The position numbers and the translations under genes are program-made. The notes under the pieces were generated by a model. The model searched no databases and was not told the origin of the DNA. It saw nothing but the letters and a program-made list of their open reading frames with translations. A DNA stretch of 64,000 nt, taken from NCBI GenBank assembly GCA_026826555.1, contig JAKSZT010054571.1, forward strand, positions 56,110-120,109, in the 5' to 3' direction. Shown one piece after another: positions 50,901 to 60,921 of the stretch; position 1 is the first letter of the stretch, and every line of letters starts with the position of its first letter. This DNA comes from Tolypeutes matacus. Taxonomy: Eukaryota > Chordata > Mammalia > Cingulata > Chlamyphoridae.

Positions 50901-51925
50901 AGAAAGGTAAGTAAGATACTCATTTCTTTGGCCACTATGCACTTACTTTCACTCACTGTGCCAACACACTGCTTTTTCCTCATGCTATGCCAATACAAAT
51001 TTTTACTTTATAAATCTCAATTAGATTTCTGTTTTATTTGCTGCTATGCATGTGTTTTCACTTACAATTATCTTCAAAACACTGGTTTAACATAAGATGC
51101 TGTGAATGCAGGAGGTATTTCTACTTTGAACCATAAGTAAGACACTTGTTTGTTTGGCTGCTATGCACTTGATTTCAATTACAATGTAAAAACACTGCTT
51201 TTACCTAGTGCTATGCCAATACAGTATTTACTTCACTTTTCAAATCTAGGTTAGATTTCTGTTTTGTTTGGTGGTGTGTATGTGTTTTCATGTAAAATCA
51301 ACTTTAAAACACTGGTTTTATCTAACACTTTATGAATGCAGGAGGTTATTAAAGTTTGAATGATAAAGAGGATACTTGTTTCTTTGACTGCTATACACTT
51401 TCTTTCACTCACAATGTCAAAACCCTGCTTTTAAAAGGTGAATGCTGCAGTTTCTCACTTTGGAAATCTAAGTAAGTTTTTTCTTTTGCTGCTACGTACG
51501 TGTATTCACTTACAATTAACTTCAAAGCACTGCTTTCCCTAAATCTGGGTGAAAGCAGTCAATTCTTCAGTTTAGAAAACTAAGAAATAACTTCGTGCAT
51601 TCGCTGTTTTGCATGTGTTTTCAATTCAAATCAATGTCAAGACATGGTTTCACCTAACCCTCTGTGAATGAAGGAGGTACTTCAAGATTGAAAGGAAAGT
51701 AAGATACTTGTTTGTTTGGCTGCTATGCACTTGCTTTCATTCACTGTGCCATTAAACTGCTTTTCCTATTGCTATGCCAATGCAGTAGTTTCTTTACTTT
51801 ACAAATCTAAATAAGATTTGTGTTTTATTTCCTGCTATGCATGTGTTTTCCCTTACAATTATTTTCAAAACACTCATTTTATGTAACACACTGTGAATGC
51901 AGGAGGTACTTCAACTTTGAAACCT
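47942..51925 (+). repeat. Satellite B: about 115-bp monomers arranged as 230-bp dimers
   Basis: About 4 kb, AT-rich. Two monomer types alternate. Type A contains GCTGCTATGCACTTGCTTTC and AATGCTATGCCAATGCAGTA. Type B contains GCTATGCATGTGTTTTCACT and CTGTGAATGCAGGAGGTACT. The GCACTTGC motif recurs at about 48013, 48237, 49450, 49682, 49910, 50140, 50370, 50604, 50938, 51165 and 51726, mostly 224-234 bp apart, with about 330-bp steps where a third monomer type (GAATGCAGTCAATTCTTCAG) is inserted near 48600, 50740 and 51540. It carries a SINE insertion. No coding. Family not recognised. Confidence 0.88.
48858..49065 (-). mobile_element. tRNA-derived SINE, DAS-like, with 10-bp target duplication
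   Basis: The element proper is 48868-49055 and reads on the minus strand: a tRNA-like head with A-box-like TGGCTCAATCAGTAGGG and B-box-like GGTTCGGTTCCC, then a GC-rich body, then an A/T-rich tail (AATAAATAAAATCTTTAAA and poly-A). TACTTTCTTT occurs on both sides (48858-48867, 49056-49065). It interrupts a satellite B monomer and resembles Xenarthran DAS SINEs by recognition. Confidence 0.85.
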
Positions 51926-51926
51926 A

Positions 51927-52876
51927 AGCAATACTTCTTCCAAAACTACCATCTGTGGACTTGCTGAATGTCTTATCTACTGTCATGGCATTCCACACAG
52001 CATTGCTTCTGATCAAGGAGCTCATTTCACAGTAAATGATGGGCTGGAATGGGCTCATGCACATGGAATTCACTGGTCTTATCATGTTCCTAATCACCCT
52101 GAAGCAACTGGATAAATAGAATGGTGGAATGGCCTTTTGAAGACTCAATTATGGTGCCAACTAGGTGGCAATACCTTGCAAGGCTGGGGCAATGTTCTCC
52201 AGAAGGCTGTGTATGCTCTGAATCAGCGTCCTCTCTTTGGTGCTGTTTCTCCCACAGCCAGGATTCATGGGTCCAGGAATCAAGGGGTGGGAATGGGAGT
52301 GGAACCACTCACTATTACCCCTAGTGACCCAGTAGGAAAATTTTTGCTTCCTGTCTCTGCAATCTTAAGCTCTGCTGGTCTACAGGTTTTAGTCCCAAAA
52401 GGAGGAGTGCTGCCACATGGGAACATAATGATTCCATTGAACTAGAATTTAAGACAGCCACCTGGTTCCTCTTACCTGTGAATCAACAGGCAAATAAGGG
52501 AAATACTGTACTGGCTGGGGTGATTGATCCTGACTATCAAGGGGAAATGGGACTACATCTACATAATGGAGGAAAAGAAGAGTTTGCCTGGAATGCAGGA
52601 GATCATCTAGAGTATCTCCTAGTCCTGCCATGCCCTGTGATTAAAGTCAATGGAAAATTGCAACAAACCAATTCAAGGAGGACTAACAATGGCCCAGAAT
52701 CTTCCAGAATGAAAGTTTGGGTCACCCCAGCAAGCAAAGAACCATGGCCAGCTGAAGTGCTTGCTGAAGGTAACGGGAAAAAGGAATGTGTAGTGGAAGA
52801 AGGGTTCATGACTATTACAGTCCTCATTTCTGTAACTGGTCACTGTATCACTACCTTCATCCATGTTTCATTATGA
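51927..52876 (+). pseudogene. pol: ERVL pol remnant: integrase C-terminal half and dUTPase
   Basis: Integrase core reads CHGIPHSIASDQGAHFT (51985-52035, with the second catalytic Asp in SDQG), then HVPNHPEATG, a stop (52113) and IEWWNGLLK carrying the catalytic Glu. The next frame holds GWGNVLQKAVYALNQRPLF. The dUTPase part at 52478-52700 includes AGVIDPDYQGEMGLHLHNGG, close to the uridine-binding hairpin of trimeric dUTPases, and LLVLPCPVIKVNGKL. At least one stop and two frameshifts. dUTPase would keep dUTP low during reverse transcription; inactive here. Confidence 0.87.
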
Positions 52877-53178
52877 GTATGATTGCATATGTACCCAAAA
52901 CAAATTTCTTTGTTTTCTTCCCCAACCTTTTCCCTTATAATGAAAAGTTGTATTAATTCCACTTCATAATATTTAAGGATGTTAAGTTTAAGAGTGACTA
53001 TTACCCAAGGACTAGCACCCTGTTCTGTGGGGAATTAATGCATTTCCAGTTGTATGCAGGGAAGTTTAACATTTTTAGGCAGAAATATATGTGTATGCTT
53101 GTTTGTTATTGTTTTTACTTAGAGAATAAGTATGGTTTAGAGTAATGTGTATGAATGCCGAGTTGACAAGGGGTGGAC

Positions 53179-53627
53179 TGTGATGGTTAGGCTAATGTGT
53201 CAACTCAGCCAGGTAATTGTGTCCAGGTTTGTTCCAGCAAGCACTGGGCTAAATGTATTACAAGAGCATTTACAGACTTCAATCACCAGTGAGTTTACTG
53301 CATGGATGGCTGATTACATCTGCATCAATCAGGGAGATTACATCATTAATTGGTGGTGCTTTTATCCAATCAGTGAATGGCTTAAAAGGGGAAGTGATTT
53401 CAACATTCAGAGAGAATTTCCCAGCTCATCGTTGGACAGGCAACTTCTCTCAGAAACTCATCAATGACCTTTCATTGGACTTTCATCGGAGCCACTGGTT
53501 TGCAGCCTGCCTGAGGTACCTGGACTTGTGCATCCCCATGGTCATGTGAGGGACTCTTTTAAAATCACATATTATTGATAGATATCTCCTGTTGAATCTG
53601 ATTCCTGAGAGAACCCTAAATAATACA
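53179..53627 (+). repeat. ERVL 3' LTR (MLT2-like)
   Basis: Starts TGTGATGGTTAGGCTAATGT and ends GAGAACCCTAAATAATACA, the characteristic ends of MLT2/ERVL LTRs. 449 bp. Confidence 0.83.
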
Positions 53628-54660
53628 CTACATTAACAAATTGAAGAAAAAAATCACATGATTATCTCAATAGATGCAGAAAAGGCATTCAACAAAATCC
53701 AACATCATTTTTTGATAAAAAATACTTCAAAAGATAAGGATAAAAGGAAAATTGCTCAATATGATAAAAGGCATATATGAAAAATCCACAGCCAACATCA
53801 TACTCAATGGAGAAAGGTTGAAAGCTTTCTCTCTAAGATTGGGAACAATACAAGGTTGCCCACTGTCACCATTGTTATTCAACATTGTACTAGAAGTTCT
53901 AGCTTGAGCAATTAGACAAGACAAAAAAATTAAAGGTGTCCAAATAGGAAAAGAGGAAGTAAAACTCTCACTGTTTGTGGATGACATGATCCTGTACTTA
54001 GAAAATCCTGAAGTATCCACGACAAAGCTACTTGAACTCACAAATGAGTTCAGCAAAGTGGCAGGATATAAGATCAACACGCAAAAATCAGTAATGTTTT
54101 TGTACTCTACTAGTGAACAACCTGAGAAGGAAATCAGGAGGAAAATTACATTTTCAAGAGCAACAAATACTCAAATACCTAGGATTTAATTTAACCAAAT
54201 AAGTACAGGTCCTATATGCATAAAACTACAAAATAATGCTAAAAGAAATTTAAAAAGACCTAAACAAATAGAAAGACATTCCGTGTTCATGGATTGGAAG
54301 AATAAATATCATGAAGATGTCAATCTTGCCCAAACTGATTTATAGATTCCATGCAATACCAATCAAAATCCCAACAGCTTACTTTACATAATTAGATAAG
54401 GCAAGTACCAAATTTATCTGAAAGGGTAAGTGCACCCGAATAGCCAAAAGCATTCTAAAAAAGAGGAATTCCACTGTCTGACCTTGAAACATATTAGAAA
54501 GCTACAGTGGTCAAAACAACATGGTACAGGCATAAAGATAGACACACTGATCAGTGGAATAGAATAGAGAACCCAAAATTATAACCTCGCCTATACAGTC
54601 AACAGGTTTTTGACAAACCTACCAAGCCCACGCTAATGGGAGAGAACCATCTCTTCAACA
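53628..54660 (+). pseudogene. LINE-1 ORF2 fragment (reverse transcriptase part)
   Basis: About 1.0 kb of L1 ORF2. It starts in the RT domain (HMIISIDAEKAFNKIQH near 53655), keeps the palm block with [12 protein letters not shown] at 53975-54010 (the F/YxDD catalytic motif), then [16 protein letters not shown] near 54060, and continues through KTWYRHKDRHTDQ-type sequence to TKPTLMGENHLFN near 54655. Frames are broken in several places (for example near 53740 and 54190). Both ends are truncated: no endonuclease domain, 3' UTR or poly-A tail. The right end abuts the inverted minisatellite. Confidence 0.9.
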
Positions 54661-57600
54661 GACTGAAGTCTGTGAGAATATAGAGGCCAGTTTGACCCAT
54701 GGAGTGGGTGGAACCTATGGAGGCTGTGAAACCCATGGAGCCTTGTGGAGCCTTTGCACACCTGAGAACCCTGTGGAGACCATGGAAGCTCTGCAATCCT
54801 GTGAATAAAATGGAGGCCTGTGGAGCCTCTAAAGGCCTTTAGACCTCATGGAGCCTATGACAACTATGCAAGGCTGTGTAACCTGTGGATCCTGTGGAGT
54901 TACTGGGGTTCACGGAACCCATGGAACCCAGGGAGCCTGTGGAGTCGGCAGAGCTTATATATCTCATGGAGTCCTTGGAACCTGTGCAGGCTCGTGGTGC
55001 TGGCAGACTCTTTTGAGGCCTTGAAGGAATGTGGATCCCATGGAGCACATTGGGGTTATGTAGGCCCATGAAACCTGTGGAGGCTGTAGAGTCTAAAGAA
55101 GCTGAGGATCCTGTGGAGGCCTGTAGAGTCTGTGGACCCCATTTTGGTCCATGGAGCCTGAGAGGTCTGTGCAGGCTCATGAAGCCTGTGGAGACTGGAG
55201 AGCCTCTGGAGACTTGAAGCCACTCAGATGTCATGGAGGTCTTGGAGGCCTTGAAGCCCATGGAGCATGCAATGTCCCTGGAGGACTGTGGAGCTTCTGT
55301 ATGCCCATGGATCCTATTGAGTCTTTGAAGTCCTCGAAGTACATGCAGCCAGTGCAGGCCAATGGAGCTTGTGCAGCACGTGGAGCCTGTGGACTCTATA
55401 GAGACTTTGGAGTCTGTGGAGCCTGTGGAGCCTGTGTATACACATGGAGCCTGTGGAGCACGTGTAGCCTGTGGAGGCCATGGAGCCTATGGGTCCTGTA
55501 GAGTCTATACACCCCATATAGCCATTGGATACTGTGCAGACCTGCAGAACATGTGGAGACTGCAGAGCCACTGGAGCTCATGGAGCCCATGGAACCCATA
55601 GAGCTTGTGGAGACTGTAGAGCCGGTATATATCATGGAGGATTAGAATCTGCGCAGGCTCATGGTGTTGGCAGAGCCTGTTGAGGCCATGGAGGAATAGG
55701 TATCCCGTGGAGCCCATCGAGGTTATGAAGCTCCTTGAAGCCTGTGTAGGCTGTAGAAACTGAAGAACCTGAGGATCATGTGGAGGCATTTGGAGTCTGT
55801 GTAGCCCATTTTGGGCCATGGAGCCTCTCAGGCATGTGCAGGCTCATAGAACCTGTGAAGATTAGGCAGACTGTGGAGATTTTGAAGCCACAAAAATACC
55901 ATGGAATCCTTGGAAGTCATGGAGCCCATGGAGCATGCATTGCCCCTCGAGGTCTGTGGTGCCTCTGCACGCCCATGGACCCTGTTTAGATGTTGAAGCC
56001 AATGGAGAAGATTCAGCCTGTGTGGGCCCATGGAGCCTGTGGAGTCCATGGAGCCTGTGGAGACTGTGCATAACCATGGAGGCTGTGGAGCACGTGGAGC
56101 CCATGAAGCCTTTGGAGTCCATGCAGTCCTTGGAGGTCTGTGGAGCCTACGCAGGCTCCTAGATGACATTGACACATGTGGAGCATATGCTGACTGTGGA
56201 GATCATAGATTCCATGGAGAATATGGAGGCTGTGTATTCAAGAGGAGCCTTTGGGGCATTTAGAGCCTGTGTAGTCCCATGAAGCCAGTGGAGCTTCTGT
56301 AACCCATAGGGCCTATGCAGACCTGGGGAGCCTGTGGACCTCATGGAGTTTGTAGAGGCCTATGGAGCCTGTGCTGTCCTGGGGAAGTGGTTGTGCCGTT
56401 GGAGGCCATGAAGTCAGTCAAGACATTGAAGGTATGCCCTTAATGCCTGTGCAGGCCCAGGGAGTTTGTGGAGCTTTTACAGGCCTGTGGATTGTGTGGA
56501 TGAGGTTGAAAACATGGGGCCCATGGAGACTGTTGAGGTAAGGAGGCCAAGGACACTACAGTGAATGTGAAGCCTGTTAAGTGCATGTACTCCAATGACA
56601 CCTGTGGAGCCCATGGAGCCTATCGAGCCTGTGGAGACTGCAGCACCCTTTGAGGCCTGTTGAGCCTGTACAGTCCTTAGAGCTTGTGGATTCTGGATAG
56701 CTGATGGAGCTGGGGGAGACCATGGAGTCATCAAGGACTGTAGAGCCCATGGAGCACGTGGAGCCCATATAGCCCATCGAGGTTGTGAATGCTGTGTAAG
56801 CCAGTGGAAACTGTGCAAGCTAGTTAGCCCATGGGGTCCATGGAGCCAGTGAAGTTTGTGGAAGCCATGGAGCCCGAGGAGCCCATGGAGTCTATGGAGC
56901 CCAAGGAATCCTGTGGAGCCTGTGTAGTCCCATGAAGTACAGAGAGTCTTTGAATTCTGTGAGGATATAGAGGCCTGTGGAACCCTTGGAGCTCATGTAG
57001 CCCATGGAGGCTGTGAAATCCATGGAGACCTGTGGAGCCTGTGCAGGCATGAGAACTGTGTGCAGCCCATGGTAACTTTGCATGCTTTGGAAGCCTGTGG
57101 AGCCCATGAAGGTCTGTGAAGCTTATGCACGCCCATTGAGCCTGTTGAGCCTTTGAAGCCCTTGGAGACCATGCAGCCATTTCAGGCCCTTGGATCCTGT
57201 GGTGAACGTGGAGCCTGTGGAGCCTGTAGTGCCTGTGGAGTCTGTGTAGCCTATGGAGACTGTGCATAGCCATGGAGCTTGTGGAGCCTGTGCATAGCCA
57301 TGGAGCCTGTGGAGCACGTTTAGCCGATGGTTCTTGTGGAGTCAGTGGAACCTGTGGTGCTTGTGCAATATCCATGGAACGTGTGGAACACGTGGAACCC
57401 ATGGAGCCTGTGAAGTCTGGACAACACGTGGAAGCCTGTGGAACCTAAGCAGGCCCCTAGAGGCCATTGACACCTGTGGAGTATGTACTGCCTCTGGAGA
57501 CCCTAGATTCATTTGAGACTGTGGAGGCTGTGGAGCCAGAAGAGAATCTAGGGCCTTTGGAGCCTTGATTGTGCATGAAGTCTTTGGAGGCTGTGTAAGC

Positions 57601-60598
57601 CCAGGAGTCTATGCTGACCTGTGGAGCCGTGGAGCCCATGGAGTCTGTAGAGGTCTGTCGAGCTTGTGCAGGCCTGTGGAGATGATTGGGGCCATGGATC
57701 CCATTAAGGCTGTCAAGAACATGGAGTTTACAAAGCCTGTGGAGCCCTTGAAGCCTGTGTAGGACCAGGGAGCTTGTGGAGAATGTACAGGCCTGGGGAT
57801 CCTGTGGAGCCCATCAAGGCAATGGGGCCCGTGGAGCCTGTTGAGGTATGGAGCCCAAGGACACTACAGAGAGTGTGGAGCCTCTTAAGTGAATGCAGCC
57901 CATTGACACCTGTGGAGCCCTTGAAGCCTGTTGAGCCTGTGGAGACTGCAGTACCCATTGAGGCCTGTGAAGCCTCTATAGGCCTTAGAGCCTGTGGATT
58001 CTGTGGAAATGATGGAGCAGTTGGAGCCCATGGAGTCATAAAGGACTGTAGTGCCAATGGATCCCATGGAGCCCATGGAACCCCTGGAGTTTGTGGATGC
58101 TGTCTAGGCCAGTGGAACCTATGGAACTTATGGAGCCCATGTAGTCAGTGGTGGTGGTGGAGTTTGTGCAAGCAATGGAGACCAAAGAGCTCAGGTAGAC
58201 TATGGAGCCCAAGGAGGCTTGCAGAGCCTGTGCAGTCCTGTGAAGGACATGGAGGTTGTGAAGCCTGTGAGAATATAGAGGCCTGTGGAACCTATGGAGC
58301 TGATGGTACCCATGGAGTCTGTGAAACCCATGGAGGCATATGGAGCCCGTTGAGTTCTGAGGACCCTATGAAGCCCATGGTACATCTGCAGACCTGGGGA
58401 GCCTCTGCAGCCCATGGAAGACTGTGTCACCTGCATAGGCCTATAGATCCCATGGAGCCTATGGCTAAAGTGCAGTCATGTGGAACATGTGGAGCCTGTG
58501 GAGCCACTGGAGCTCATGGAGCCCATGGAACCCATGGAGTCTGTGGACCCTGCAGAACCTGTATATCTCATGGGGGTCATGGAGCCTGTCTAGGCTCTTG
58601 GAGCTAGCAGAGCCTGATGAGGACATGGAGGAATGTGGATCCCATGGATCATATGGAGGTTATGTAGGGCCATGAAACATGTGGAGGCTGTAGAGTCTGA
58701 AGAAGCTGAAGATCATGTGGTGGTCTGTGGTGTCTGTGGAACCCATTTTGGGCCTTGGAGCCTGTGATTCTTGTGCAGGTTCATGGGGCTTGTGGAGTCT
58801 GGAGCACCTCTGGAGACAGTGAAGCCACATAAATGCCATGGAGGCTTTGGAGGTCATGGAGACCTTGGAGCATGCATAGCCCCTAGAGGCCTGTGGAGCC
58901 TCTGCACTCCCATGGAACTTGTTTAGCATCTGAATCCCTTGGAGAAAATGTAGCCTGTGTGGTACCATGGAGCCAGTGGAGCACGTGGAGCCTGTGGAGC
59001 CTCTACATATCCATGGACCTGTGGAGCACAGGGAGCCCATGGAGCCTGTGGAGCCTCTGCATGGCAATGGAGGTGGTAGAGCACGTGGAGCCCATGGAGC
59101 CTGCAGAATCCATGCAGACTGTGGAGGCATGTGGAGCCCATGCAGGCCCATAGAGTGCATTAACACTTGTGGAGCATGTTCTGCCTATGGAGACCATAGA
59201 TTCCATGGAGACTGTGGAGCTGTGCAGGCCAGTGGAGCCTGCGGGGACTTTTGAGCCTGTGGAAGCTCATGAAGCCTGTGGAAATGGTGTAACCCATGGA
59301 GCCTATGCAGTCCTGGGGAGCCCGTGGATCCCATGCTGATGGTAGAGGCCTGTGGAGACTGTGCAGGCCTGTGAAGGTGGTTGAGGCCATGGAGCCCATG
59401 CAATCTGTCAAGACCGTGGAGTTCAAAAAGCCCTTGGAGCCCTTGAAGACTGTGTAGGCCCAGGGAGCTTATGGAGCTTATGGCCCTGTGGAGCTCGTCA
59501 AGCCAATGGGGCCCATGGAGACTATTGAGGTATGGTGCCAAGGACACTACAGAAAATGTGGAGCTTCTTAAATGCATGTAGCCCATTGACACCTGTGGAT
59601 ACCATGGAGCCTGTTGAGCCTGTGGAGACTGTGGCACCCATTGACGCTTATGCAGCATGTACAGGCCTTAGAGCTTGTGGATGCTGTGGAGCCAGTGGAG
59701 CTGGTGGAGCCCATAGAGTCATAAAGGACTAAGAGACCATGGAGCCTGTGGAGCCCATGAGCCTATGGAGTTTGTGGATGTTGTGTAGGCCAATGGAGCC
59801 TGTGCAACCTGTGAAGCATGTGACATCTGTGGAGCTTGTGTAGTTTGTGGAAGTTGTGAAGATGAGGAGCCCCTGCAGATTGTGGAACCCAAGGAGGCCA
59901 GTGGAGCCTGTGCAGTACCGTGAAGTACGGGGAGACTGTGAGCTTTATGAGAATATAGAGGCCTGTGGAATCCATGGAGCTGTTGGAGCCCATGGAGGCT
60001 GTGAAACCCCTGGAGGCCTGTGGAGACAGTGTAGGCCTGATGAACCTGTGGAGCCCATGGTACCTCTGCAGGCCTGGGTATCCTGTGGAGCCCATGGAGG
60101 TCTGTGGATCCTGAAAAGGCCTCTAGAACCCATGGGGTCTATGGCTACTGTGCAGGCCTGTGAAACATTTGGAGCTTGTGGATCCACAGGAACTCATGGA
60201 AGCCATGGAAGCCATGGAACCTGTGGAGTCTTCACAACCTGTATATGTCTTCGACAACATGGAGCCCATGCAGACTTAAGGTGCCAGAGTGTCTGTTGAG
60301 CTCTTGAAGGAATTGGTGCCCATAGGAGCCCATGGAGGTTATGTTGGCCCATGGAACCTGTGGAGGCTGTGGAGGCTGAGGAGGCTGAGGATCATTTGCA
60401 GGCCGGTGGAGTCTGTGGAAACCATTTTGGGCCATGGAGTCTGTGGGTCCTGTGCAGCCTCATGGAGCCTGTGAAGAATGGGGAACCTGTGGAGCTGGTG
60501 CAGGCACATGGATGCCATGGAGATCTTGGAGGCCATTGATCCCATGTAGCATGTATTGTCCATGGAGACCTGTGGAGCCTCTGCAGGCCCATGGAGCT
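54661..60598 (-). repeat. 9-bp minisatellite array, inverted arm, first block
   Basis: Same nonamer as 36068-43007 in reverse complement (YRTGGAGCC). The marker GAGAATATAGAGGCC appears at about 54677, 56962, 58270 and 59950. A CAAGGACACTACAGAGAATG marker appears at about 56548, 57857 and 59537. Both give spacings of 1.31 and 1.68 kb. Long frames (for example 57774-58607) are repeat artefacts without domains. Confidence 0.92.
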
Positions 60599-60921
60599 AT
60601 AACTCCAAGCAAGTGCATAGATGTCAATGAAATGTGTATCCTAATATTTCTGAAAACTAAAAACCACTGCACTGGAATAGCACTAAGTAAAAGCGGTATT
60701 TTGACATTGATGGTGTGTGAAAGCAAGTGCATAGCAGCCAAAAAAACAAGTATCTTACTTACTTTTCAAACTTGAAGTTCCTCATTTTTTCACATAAACT
60801 GAGGTGAAAGCAGTGTCTTGAAGTTATTTTAATGAAAACATGTGCAAAGCAGCCAATGAAACAAGTCTATTGGTTCTCTAAACTGAAGGTCCAACTATAT
60901 TAACTGAGCATTAGGGAAAAG
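60599..60921 (-). repeat. Satellite B block inside the inverted array
   Basis: About 320 bp, roughly three monomers of the 47942-51925 family in reverse complement (GAAAGCAAGTGCATAGCAGC at about 60718). The left junction with the 9-bp array reads CATGGAGCTATAACTCCAAG. Confidence 0.85.

Larger units (their letters stand above)
51926..53627 (+). mobile_element. ERVL (ERV3 class) 3' part: integrase, dUTPase, LTR
   Basis: 5'-truncated provirus that follows satellite B directly. It holds the end of pol, a short non-coding stretch (52880-53178) where env would lie in other retroviruses but is absent in ERVL, a purine-rich GACAAGGGGTGGAC, and the LTR. The dUTPase after integrase marks the ERVL class. 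Confidence 0.87.

Noticed and set aside
47942..51925. Alpha-satellite or other known centromeric satellite
   Set aside because: The monomer is about 115 bp rather than 171 bp, and no CENP-B-box-like motif was found by eye.
57774..58607. 277-codon open frame in the inverted array
   Set aside because: Same artefact: low-complexity Met-Glu-Pro-Val and Gly-Ala-Cys-like triplets, with comparable frames on the opposite strand.
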